Source: JAGLWP01 sp964406515
Lineage (GTDB): Archaea > Nanobdellota > Nanobdellia > Pacearchaeales > GW2011-AR1
Direction of reading: 5' to 3'
Length of the DNA stretch: 11,184 nucleotides
NCBI GenBank assembly: GCA_964406515.1
Contig: CAYORV010000017.1
Span: forward strand, 1-11,184
Below, in pieces: positions 1 to 5,390 of this stretch. Position 1 is the stretch's first letter, and every line of letters starts with the position of its first letter. A program made the position numbers and the translations under genes. Below the pieces are notes generated by a model. It was not told the origin of the DNA and made no database searches. It worked only from the letters and a program-made list of their open reading frames with translations.

Positions 1-435
1 CCGATTCCCACAAAGGATGAGTTTTTGGATGGAGATTATTTGGCTACAAAATTAAAAGATAAAGTTATTGGGAAAGTTGATATTGGAGATAGTGATGAAT
101 CTGGACTTAAGGAATTGGTTGTTAAATCTCAGGATATTCTGGTGAATCAGGAAATAATTAAAGAGCAAAATCTTATGAAAAAATATTTTGAAACTTTGGG
201 CGAAAAACCGGATATGTCCACATTAAAAGAAGAAGATACTAGGGAAGCTTTGAAATATGGGGCAATTGAAACTTTATTTTTGTCTAAGATGGTGGATAAG
301 GCTTTGGCAACAGAACTTACAAAATTGGCAAAGATTATTGGTTCTAAGGTGGAAATAATTTCAGTAGATACAGAAGAAGGCCAGCAATTTAAGAATCTTG
401 GCGGGGTTGGGAGTATTTTGAGATTTAAGGTTTAA
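1..435 (+). CDS. prf1: Peptide chain release factor aRF1, C-terminal part (5' end outside window)
   Basis: This is the last 144 residues of archaeal class-1 release factor aRF1, which recognises stop codons in the ribosomal A site and triggers peptidyl-tRNA hydrolysis. The frame is open from base 1, so the gene begins upstream; the TTG at 25 is an internal Leu codon, not a start. Family hallmarks I can see are PIPTKDEFLDGDYL at the domain boundary, the conserved GLKELV helix, the segment around EALKYGAIETLFLS, and the ending EEGQQFKNLGGVGSILRF, all matching the C-terminal domain 3 that contacts the partner GTPase. The zinc-binding mini-domain (paired CxxC loops) that many archaeal homologues insert after the equivalent of LFLS is absent: the sequence runs from LFLSKMVDKA directly to LTKLAKIIGSKVEIIS, with no cysteine in the segment. 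Family assignment is secure; the mini-domain statement rests on my memory of the family. Confidence 0.93.
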   Translation, partial: PIPTKDEFLDGDYLATKLKDKVIGKVDIGDSDESGLKELVVKSQDILVNQEIIKEQNLMKKYFETLGEKPDMSTLKEEDTREALKYGAIETLFLSKMVDKALATELTKLAKIIGSKVEIISVDTEEGQQFKNLGGVGSILRFKV

Positions 436-436
436 A

Positions 437-444
437 TTTTTAAA
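437..444 (+). promoter_or_regulatory. TATA-box-like element upstream of scpB
   Basis: The octamer TTTTTAAA is centred 25.5 nt before the scpB ATG at 466, the spacing expected if transcription starts at or near the start codon (leaderless mRNA). No Shine-Dalgarno-like sequence lies between it and the ATG. It begins 2 nt after the aRF1 stop codon. AT-rich DNA makes single matches weak; the same spacing recurs at many genes in this window. Confidence 0.5.
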
Positions 445-465
445 CAACTATTTCTTGACTATATT

Positions 466-1005
466 ATGCAGAGCAAAACAATAGAGGAGATTGAAGAGTC
501 AAAAGAGCGAGATGAATTAAAGAAGCTTGAGGCGATTTTTTTTGTATCTGGTAGGTTTTTGAATATGCAAGAGCTCATTTCATTTACTGATTTGAGTCCA
601 ATAATCATTCAAGAACTTATTGATAAACTGAAAGAAAAATATGAGGCGGGTGATTCTGCCTTAGAGATTGTTGAGAAAAATGGGGTGTGGAAAATGGATG
701 TTAGGCAAGAATATTCAGAGGTCATAAATAAGTTAGCTACAGGAAATTCTGAGTTTAGTAATGCTGAAAAAGAGACTTTGGCGATAATTGCATATAAACA
801 ACCTATCAAGCAATCTGTTATAATTAAGATTAGAGGGAATAAAGCTTATGATCATATAAAGAAATTTGTTGAATTAGAACTTTTGAGGAAGAAAAAATTG
901 GGGCATACAAATGAACTTTCTTTGACAGACGAATTTTATGATTATTTTAATTTGAACGAGAATAGTAATCCTTTGCAGGAAACCGATAGTTCCAGCCCAA
1001 AATAG
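466..1005 (+). CDS. scpB: Segregation and condensation protein B (ScpB)
   Basis: ScpB is the dimeric winged-helix (kite) subunit that, with ScpA, binds SMC to form the condensin complex for chromosome compaction and segregation. At 179 residues it is of normal family size. The clearest signature is LAIIAYKQPIKQSVIIKIRG (residues 105-124) followed by a second winged-helix region ending NELSLTDEFYDYFNL, the usual end of the ScpB core. The N-terminal winged helix (about 18-90) contains LEAIFFVSGRFLNMQEL. After residue 163 comes a short polar tail (NENSNPLQETDSSSPK). The partner scpA is not adjacent: the preceding gene is the release factor, so any scpA must lie elsewhere. The ATG at 466 is chosen because the family alignment begins just after it and a TATA-like element lies 25 nt upstream. 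Confidence 0.93.
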   Translation: MQSKTIEEIEESKERDELKKLEAIFFVSGRFLNMQELISFTDLSPIIIQELIDKLKEKYEAGDSALEIVEKNGVWKMDVRQEYSEVINKLATGNSEFSNAEKETLAIIAYKQPIKQSVIIKIRGNKAYDHIKKFVELELLRKKKLGHTNELSLTDEFYDYFNLNENSNPLQETDSSSPK

Positions 1006-1023
1006 TAATGTAGTACAAGAATC

Positions 1024-1031
1024 TTTAAAAG
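1024..1031 (+). promoter_or_regulatory. TATA-box-like element upstream of the glycosyltransferase
   Basis: TTTAAAAG is centred about 26.5 nt before the ATG at 1054 and lies in the 48-nt gap after scpB. It suggests the glycosyltransferase and the gene after it can be transcribed independently of prf1-scpB. Confidence 0.4.
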
Positions 1032-1053
1032 ATGAAAACACTGAAAGATAGGG

Positions 1054-2277
1054 ATGGAATTCCTCCCAATAATTTACTTGATATATATGTTTATAGCGAT
1101 ATATTTTTTAGCCTTTTATTTTATTTTATTTCTTAATAATAGGAAAGATTTGTTTTCTGTTTCTAAACTTGGAAAAAAGCATACCCTATCTGTTTTAGTT
1201 CCTGCATGGAATGAAGAAGAGACTATTGAAGATACAATACATGCAATTTTTGATGTGGATTATCCTATTTTAGAGGTTATTGTTCTTAATGATGGTTCAA
1301 CAGATAAGACTAGTCAAATAGTAAGAAAACTCCAAGAAAAATATTCTAAATTAAAATTAATCAATAAGAAGAATACAGGAAAAGGTGATTCTTTGAATCA
1401 AGGAATTAAAGAAGCTAAGGGAAAATTGATAGCAGTTATTGATGCAGATAGTTATCCTGCTAAAGATTCTCTTAAAAAATTGGTTGGGTTTTTTGATGAC
1501 GAAAAAGTTGGAGCTGCAACATGTGTGATAGTTTCAAGAAGTAAAAAGAAATTTCTTGAAAAACTTCAAAATGTAGAATACCATGTTATTGCTTTCACAA
1601 GAAAATTATTAGGATTTGTTGATGCAATTTATGTTGTTCCAGGACCTTTAGCTGTTTATAGAAAATCTGCATTGGAAAAAATTAATGGTTTTGATCCACA
1701 AAATATTACAGAGGATATTGAAATTATTTGGCATCTAACCCAGGCAGGTTATAAACGAGAAATGTGCCTCTCCACTTATGTAACTACAACTGTTCCCACT
1801 AATTTAAGGCAATGGTATTCTCAAAGAAAAAGATGGAATGTTGGAGGATTGCAGTGTATTTCTAAATATAAAAAATATTTTTTGAAAAAAGGGATGTTGG
1901 GAAGTTTTATCCTGCCTTTTTTTACATTTCAACTTTTTTTAGGTTTATTTGGATTAGGGGTATTTGCTTATCTTGTAATAAGTAAATTTCTTAAAAATTA
2001 TCTTTTTGCAAAATATTCTTTAGAGATTGGAACAGCATTAGTAACTATGAATGATCTTAACATAACTGCCAGTTTTCTCAATTATCTCGGAATTATCTTG
2101 TTTGTGGTTGGTTTTGGGTTTACTTTACTTGTATTATTCATCATGAAAACAACATCATTGAAAGAGCATAATATTTTTAACCTTCTGTTTTTTTCAATTG
2201 TTTACCTTTCAGTTTATCCTTTTATTATGATAAGCTCTATGTACAATTTCCTCAAAAAGAATTACAAATGGAGATAA
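1054..2277 (+). CDS. Membrane-bound family 2 glycosyltransferase (processive type)
   Basis: This 407-residue protein is an inverting GT-A glycosyltransferase of family GT2, in the group of cellulose, hyaluronan and poly-N-acetylglucosamine synthases, which polymerise sugars from nucleotide-sugar donors on the cytoplasmic face and often export the chain. The catalytic motifs are complete: the nucleotide-binding VLNDGSTDKT (77-86), the metal-binding DAD (130-132), the acceptor region PGPLAVYR (196-203), the catalytic-base TED (219-221) and the QxxRW motif (QRKRW, 257-261). A hydrophobic N-terminal segment (about 4-27) and three C-terminal hydrophobic segments (about 284-310, 341-365, 375-397) give the usual membrane topology. 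Donor sugar and product cannot be read from the sequence; possible roles are surface polysaccharide, S-layer or lipid glycosylation. It is followed after one base by a membrane-anchored thioredoxin-like protein, most likely co-transcribed. Confidence 0.92.
   Translation: MEFLPIIYLIYMFIAIYFLAFYFILFLNNRKDLFSVSKLGKKHTLSVLVPAWNEEETIEDTIHAIFDVDYPILEVIVLNDGSTDKTSQIVRKLQEKYSKLKLINKKNTGKGDSLNQGIKEAKGKLIAVIDADSYPAKDSLKKLVGFFDDEKVGAATCVIVSRSKKKFLEKLQNVEYHVIAFTRKLLGFVDAIYVVPGPLAVYRKSALEKINGFDPQNITEDIEIIWHLTQAGYKREMCLSTYVTTTVPTNLRQWYSQRKRWNVGGLQCISKYKKYFLKKGMLGSFILPFFTFQLFLGLFGLGVFAYLVISKFLKNYLFAKYSLEIGTALVTMNDLNITASFLNYLGIILFVVGFGFTLLVLFIMKTTSLKEHNIFNLLFFSIVYLSVYPFIMISSMYNFLKKNYKWR
2270..2273 (+). promoter_or_regulatory. 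Shine-Dalgarno-like GGAG before the 2279 start
   Basis: GGAG lies within the last codons of the glycosyltransferase, 5 nt before the ATG at 2279. This is the one clear ribosome-binding-site candidate in the window and fits a downstream operon gene that cannot use a leaderless start. Confidence 0.45.
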
Positions 2278-2278
2278 A

Positions 2279-2935
2279 ATGATTAAGAAACAAAAGAAAA
2301 TATTTTTGTATGCACTTTTCTTAACTATAGTTATTTTTAATTTGGGAATTTTTATGGGTTATCAATTAGAGATGTCAAGAGTTGGGGAAATAAATGAATT
2401 TTATCTTGAAGCAGAAATGGAACTCCTTGATCAGAGAATTCAAAAAGATGCTTTGGATTTGATTGAACTTGATTGTGAATCTCTTGTTCAGGAAAATATC
2501 AATTTTGCGGATAGGATTTTTGAAGAGGCTTTGTTGATACAAAAATATGAAGATGCAAATAAGATGAGTAAAGAAATAATTTTTCAACATAAAAGATATG
2601 ATCTTTTGAGGACTCTTTTTTGGATTAATAGTATCAGAATTAAAGAGAAATGTGATTCTGATTACCATAATGTGGTTTATTTTTATAAATTTGATGACCC
2701 TCCCCTCGAACAAATTTCAAAACAAAGATTTTTCTCAATTTTGCTTACAGAAGTAAAAGAAGAGTATGGAAATAAAATTATGCTTATACCCATAGCTGCA
2801 GATAATGATTTACCTTCGATTAATCTTCTTTTGAAAAATTATGATATTGTTGAACTTCCTACAATCTTGGTTGATGAAAGTATAAAAATAACAGATTTAG
2901 AAAGTAAAGAAGATTTGACAAAGTATCTTTTTTAG
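2279..2935 (+). CDS. Membrane-anchored protein with cysteine-less thioredoxin-like domain
   Basis: The 218-residue protein starts with a basic stretch and one hydrophobic segment (about 8-28, YALFLTIVIFNLGIFMGY), a signal anchor that would place the remainder outside the membrane. A helical, probably coiled-coil region (about 35-125, with C66 and C125) follows. The last 90 residues look like a thioredoxin fold: a strand VVYFYKF (132-138), a helix, the strand IMLIPIA (167-173), and ELPTILVDE (192-200), where P194 fits the conserved cis-proline. At the position of the redox CxxC motif the sequence reads FDDPPLEQ, so there are no active-site cysteines. From memory, a family with this helical-plus-thioredoxin layout is widespread in DPANN archaea and usually keeps two cysteines here; this copy would be redox-inactive, perhaps a chaperone or scaffold. 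Position directly after the glycosyltransferase suggests a joint envelope role, which is inference. Confidence 0.72.
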   Translation: MIKKQKKIFLYALFLTIVIFNLGIFMGYQLEMSRVGEINEFYLEAEMELLDQRIQKDALDLIELDCESLVQENINFADRIFEEALLIQKYEDANKMSKEIIFQHKRYDLLRTLFWINSIRIKEKCDSDYHNVVYFYKFDDPPLEQISKQRFFSILLTEVKEEYGNKIMLIPIAADNDLPSINLLLKNYDIVELPTILVDESIKITDLESKEDLTKYLF

Positions 2936-2958
2936 TGGTTATGTTTTATCACAGCAAT

Positions 2959-2966
2959 ATTAAAAA
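2959..2966 (+). promoter_or_regulatory. TATA-box-like element upstream of the MBF1-like gene
   Basis: TATTAAAA is centred about 26 nt before the ATG at 2989, in the 53-nt gap after the thioredoxin-like gene. The spacing fits a leaderless transcript. Confidence 0.45.
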
Positions 2967-2988
2967 ACTAAACTGACTGACTTTTGTT

Positions 2989-3795
2989 ATGAATGAATGT
3001 TGTAGGTGTGGAGTTTCGGGTGAGAAATCAAGATTGTTTGATGCTATTTGTGATAGCGGGGTTGTGAAGGTATGTAAGAATTGTTCTTCGGAGGATTTTC
3101 TTATGATTCAGAGACCAACCACTTTTCAATTGAAAGACGCTGAGAAAAAAGAATCATATTTAAAACCAGAGCCAAAAAAAGTTCCTCTTAGAACCACTAA
3201 CAAGGAAGATATTAGTTTGAGAGATATTGTTGATCAGAATCTTGAGATTAAACATGAAGGAGATCCTAAACCTCGGCCAGATTTAATTGATAATTTTCAT
3301 TGGACTATAACGAGGATAAGGAGAGCAAGACATATTTCTCGAGAGCAATTTGCACGAGATCTTGGAGAATCTGAGACATTAATAAAAATGGTTGAAAAAG
3401 GCATTTTACCCGAAGATGATAACCGGGTTATTAATAAGATTGAAACATATTTGAGTATTAAACTTAGGAAACCCGAATTTGAAGCGCGAGTACCTGAGAA
3501 AAAAGAACTTGGTTTTGATTCAGTTAGTGTTAGGAATTTGACAATTTCTGACTTAAAAGAAATGAAAAAAGATAGGGGAGAAGAGATTTTTTCAAATCCA
3601 GTTGAAGTTTGGGAAGGAGATATTGAAGCGGATTCTGAGGAGAAAATAAAGAATGTGCAAGATTCAGAAGAGGATTCTGTTGGAGCACCCAAAGAGGGTG
3701 TGGCTTCTGATGCCCAAAGAGGCACAAGCGAAGGTAAAGAAAAAGATTTATCTAAAAAAGACATGGATGATTTAATTTTTGGTAAGAAAGATTAA
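2989..3795 (+). CDS. MBF1-like transcription factor: zinc ribbon, HTH and long acidic tail
   Basis: This 268-residue protein has the archaeal multiprotein-bridging-factor (aMBF1) layout. Residues 4-32 form a small zinc ribbon (C4xxC7 and C29xxC32, with extra cysteines C5 and C21). A charged linker leads to a Cro/C1-type helix-turn-helix at about 103-160, where ITRIRRARHISREQFARDLG and LIKMVEKGILPEDD correspond to the helices and the typical S..x.I.x.E.G pattern. Archaeal MBF1 proteins are thought to bridge TBP or ribosomes and DNA or to tune translation; the exact role here is unknown. Unlike ordinary aMBF1, which ends soon after the HTH, about 108 residues follow, low in complexity and rich in Glu, Asp, Ser and Lys, closing with a distinct motif DMDDLIFGKKD. 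It has its own TATA-like element and precedes rpo11, another transcription gene. Assignment to the aMBF1 family is good; a related HTH factor is the alternative. Confidence 0.8.
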   Translation: MNECCRCGVSGEKSRLFDAICDSGVVKVCKNCSSEDFLMIQRPTTFQLKDAEKKESYLKPEPKKVPLRTTNKEDISLRDIVDQNLEIKHEGDPKPRPDLIDNFHWTITRIRRARHISREQFARDLGESETLIKMVEKGILPEDDNRVINKIETYLSIKLRKPEFEARVPEKKELGFDSVSVRNLTISDLKEMKKDRGEEIFSNPVEVWEGDIEADSEEKIKNVQDSEEDSVGAPKEGVASDAQRGTSEGKEKDLSKKDMDDLIFGKKD

Positions 3796-3803
3796 TCACA
3801 ACT

Positions 3804-3811
3804 TTTATAAA
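3804..3811 (+). promoter_or_regulatory. TATA box of rpo11
   Basis: TTTATAAA, a near-consensus archaeal TATA box, is centred exactly 25.5 nt before the ATG at 3833. No ribosome-binding site is visible, so the mRNA is probably leaderless. Confidence 0.65.
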
Positions 3812-3832
3812 TCAAATTAATGATTTCTTAAT

Positions 3833-4096
3833 ATGGAAATTAAGATACTTAAAAATACAAAAGATGAATTGGAAGCAGAAATTGATAGTACTACAATCGC
3901 AGAGATTTTGCGTGTATATTTGAATAAAGATGGGAATGTGATTTTTGCAGCTTGGAAAAAAGAACACTTAACAAAGAATCCTGTTTTAAAAGTTCAAACA
4001 AAAGGCAAGACTGCAAAAAAAGCAGTAAATGATGCTGTTTCTGCTATAACAAAGGATTTAGAGGGACTTGAAAGTGATTTTAAAAAGTTGAAGTAA
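3833..4096 (+). CDS. rpo11: DNA-directed RNA polymerase subunit Rpo11 (subunit L)
   Basis: Rpo11 (RpoL) pairs with Rpo3 to form the alpha-like assembly platform of the archaeal RNA polymerase, matching eukaryotic Rpb11. The 87-residue length is right. It starts with MEIKILKNTKDELEAEID, the typical first strands, then a helix (TTIAEILRVYL, 20-30), the strand NVIFAAWKKEHL (35-46) with the family's FA(A/S)..xxH pattern, then KNPVLKVQTK and a C-terminal amphipathic helix (61-87) that mediates the dimer. The usual (D/H)HTLxNxLR signature of the first helix is altered here to STTIAEILR, so this is a divergent member. The gene is monocistronic by the look of its flanks, with its own promoter and a separate radB promoter downstream. 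Confidence 0.83.
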   Translation: MEIKILKNTKDELEAEIDSTTIAEILRVYLNKDGNVIFAAWKKEHLTKNPVLKVQTKGKTAKKAVNDAVSAITKDLEGLESDFKKLK

Positions 4097-4170
4097 TTTT
4101 ACTAACTATTGCTAGTGATTGATATATTGATAATGTAAAACATGGAGATGAGTTATTTATTATAATAATC

Positions 4171-4178
4171 TATATAAG
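4171..4178 (+). promoter_or_regulatory. TATA box of radB
   Basis: TATATAAG is centred 25.5 nt before the radB ATG at 4200, a strong archaeal TATA match at leaderless spacing. The rest of the 103-nt rpo11-radB gap shows no gene or clear secondary structure. Confidence 0.65.
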
Positions 4179-4199
4179 TTTTGTTGGATTTTGTAAATC

Positions 4200-4931
4200 A
4201 TGACAAAAAACAAAATATCAACTGGGAGTTATGATTTGAACAAATGGCTTTATGGAGGTTATGAAAAAGACGTGATTACTATGTTTGCAGGGCCGCCTGG
4301 TTCTGGCAAAACCAATCTCGTGATACTTGCTGCATGTAGTCAGGCGAAAAAAGGTAACAAAGTTATTTTTATGGATACTGAAGGCGGATTTTCTGTTGAT
4401 AGGGTTAAGCAGATTGTTGGAGAGGAATCTGAAAAGGTTTTGAAGAATATTTTGCTTTTAGAACCAACGCATTTTAATGAGCAAAAAAAGATTTTTTCTA
4501 GTTTGTTGGATAAAGTTGAGAAAGGACATATTAGTTTGATTGTTATTGATGGGATGGCAACTCTTTATAGAATAGAATTAGGGGAAGTGATAAAATTGAA
4601 AGATAGTGAGGAGATTGGAAATGTAAATCGGAATGTTGCTGAGCAAATGCGAATTTTGTCAGAGATTTCTAGGAAGCAGAAAATTCCTATACTTATTACA
4701 AACCAAGTTTATGGAGGATTTGTTTCAGAAGAAGATTGGCAAAAAGGAATTCGGGGAAAGGTGAATATTGTTGGAGGGGATTTATTTCAATATTGGAGTA
4801 AGTGCATCCTTGAATTAAAAAAAGAAGGCAGGAAAAGAAAGGTAGTGGTATTAAAACATCGGAGTCTTCCAGAAAAAGAATTGAGTTTTGAGATAAAGAA
4901 TGAGGGAATTTTTAAGAAAGGTTGGATTTAA
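4200..4931 (+). CDS. radB: DNA repair and recombination protein RadB
   Basis: RadB is the archaeal paralogue of the RadA/Rad51/RecA recombinase, thought to act as a mediator or regulator of homologous recombination rather than as the main strand-exchange enzyme. At 243 residues it consists of the ATPase core only and lacks the N-terminal helix-hairpin-helix domain of RadA, as expected for RadB. It begins with the family's ISTGSYDLNKWLYGGYEKDVIT, and has a Walker A motif GPPGSGKT (31-38), the region FMDTEGGFS (57-65), a Walker B strand LIVID (113-117), and the ILITNQVYGG segment (164-173) of the L2-side core. The C-terminus (KVVVLKHRSLPEKELSFEI, 214-232) matches the conserved HR..P region. Its stop overlaps by four bases the end of the convergent gene on the other strand. 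Confidence 0.93.
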   Translation: MTKNKISTGSYDLNKWLYGGYEKDVITMFAGPPGSGKTNLVILAACSQAKKGNKVIFMDTEGGFSVDRVKQIVGEESEKVLKNILLLEPTHFNEQKKIFSSLLDKVEKGHISLIVIDGMATLYRIELGEVIKLKDSEEIGNVNRNVAEQMRILSEISRKQKIPILITNQVYGGFVSEEDWQKGIRGKVNIVGGDLFQYWSKCILELKKEGRKRKVVVLKHRSLPEKELSFEIKNEGIFKKGWI

Positions 4932-5305
4932 ATTTGTCCTATAGGGTGAGAAGAAATTAATACTTTTTGAGATAATTGTGTAAATCCCTGTGATATTTCT
5001 ATTAATTCTTCTCTAGAAGATATATTCGTGTCATAATCTGTTAGAATTCCATATATCCTTTTGAGATGTCCTGGGCAAAATACCCCATAAAATTCTGGCT
5101 TTAGTTCTGTTGCTAATGCAGATAATTCTGCATGATTTTCATAACCTTGCATTTGGGCAATTAATTTTCCAGCCCATTCAAAAGCCCCTGTATTAATTAT
5201 TTCAGTTTCTTTTTTAGCTAATTTTTCCAATCCTCTTCCGACATTTTTTAATTTGCCACTTGTAGAAAGATCTTCAGCCTGTTTTTGTAAGTTTATATGA
5301 CTCAT
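4928..5305 (-). CDS. Hypothetical protein, 125 residues
   Basis: I do not recognise this protein. It has no signal peptide or membrane segment and is probably soluble and mostly helical. The N-terminal half (1-45) is Lys/Glu-rich; the middle has GAFEWAGKLIAQMQGYENHAELSALATEL-like helices (about 40-68), and there is one cysteine in a YGVFCPGHLKRIYGIL segment (73-88) that looks like the most structured part. The end is SHPIGQI. The frame looks genuinely coding because it fills the radB-nreA space, has a TATA-like element at leaderless distance from its ATG, and its stop meets the radB stop with a four-base overlap. It is divergently transcribed from nreA with an 85-nt shared promoter region, which could mean co-regulation with that repair gene; this is inference. 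Confidence 0.7.
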   Translation of the reverse strand: MSHINLQKQAEDLSTSGKLKNVGRGLEKLAKKETEIINTGAFEWAGKLIAQMQGYENHAELSALATELKPEFYGVFCPGHLKRIYGILTDYDTNISSREELIEISQGFTQLSQKVLISSHPIGQI

Positions 5306-5326
5306 ATTTATATTGGGTTTCCTTAA

Positions 5327-5334
5327 TTTAAAAG
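5327..5334 (-). promoter_or_regulatory. TATA-box-like element for the minus-strand 125-residue gene
   Basis: Read on the minus strand this is CTTTTAAA, centred 25.5 nt before the ATG at 5305. It is the left half of a compact divergent promoter region shared with nreA. Confidence 0.5.
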
Positions 5335-5361
5335 AATTATTATACTGAAATTCTATAAAAA

Positions 5362-5369
5362 AATATAAA
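5362..5369 (+). promoter_or_regulatory. TATA box of nreA
   Basis: AATATAAA is centred 25.5 nt before the ATG at 5391, leaderless spacing. It lies about 35 nt from the oppositely oriented TATA-like element of the divergent gene. Confidence 0.6.
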
Positions 5370-5390
5370 CTCTTTACGCTTTTTTATTTT

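Noticed and set aside
25..27. TTG at 25 as start of a 136-residue protein.
   Set aside because: The frame is open to base 1 and the upstream residues PIPTKDEF match aRF1, so this is an internal codon of a gene cut by the window edge.
996..1051. A +1-frame continuation of scpB (about 16 polar residues ending at 1051, two bases before the next ATG), reachable by deleting one A from the AAAA at 999-1002, and a nearby CCCAAAA heptamer.
   Set aside because: The -1 frame after the heptamer stops at once, the +1 open stretch is short enough to arise by chance, scpB already ends normally after its core, and the same bases hold a TATA-like element for the next gene. A homopolymer read error remains possible but is not needed.
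4097..4199. A structured RNA or terminator in the rpo11-radB gap, suggested by ACTA/TAGT and ATTGATA repeats.
   Set aside because: The arms are only four bases and the repeats are typical of AT-rich DNA; apart from the radB TATA box nothing is supported.
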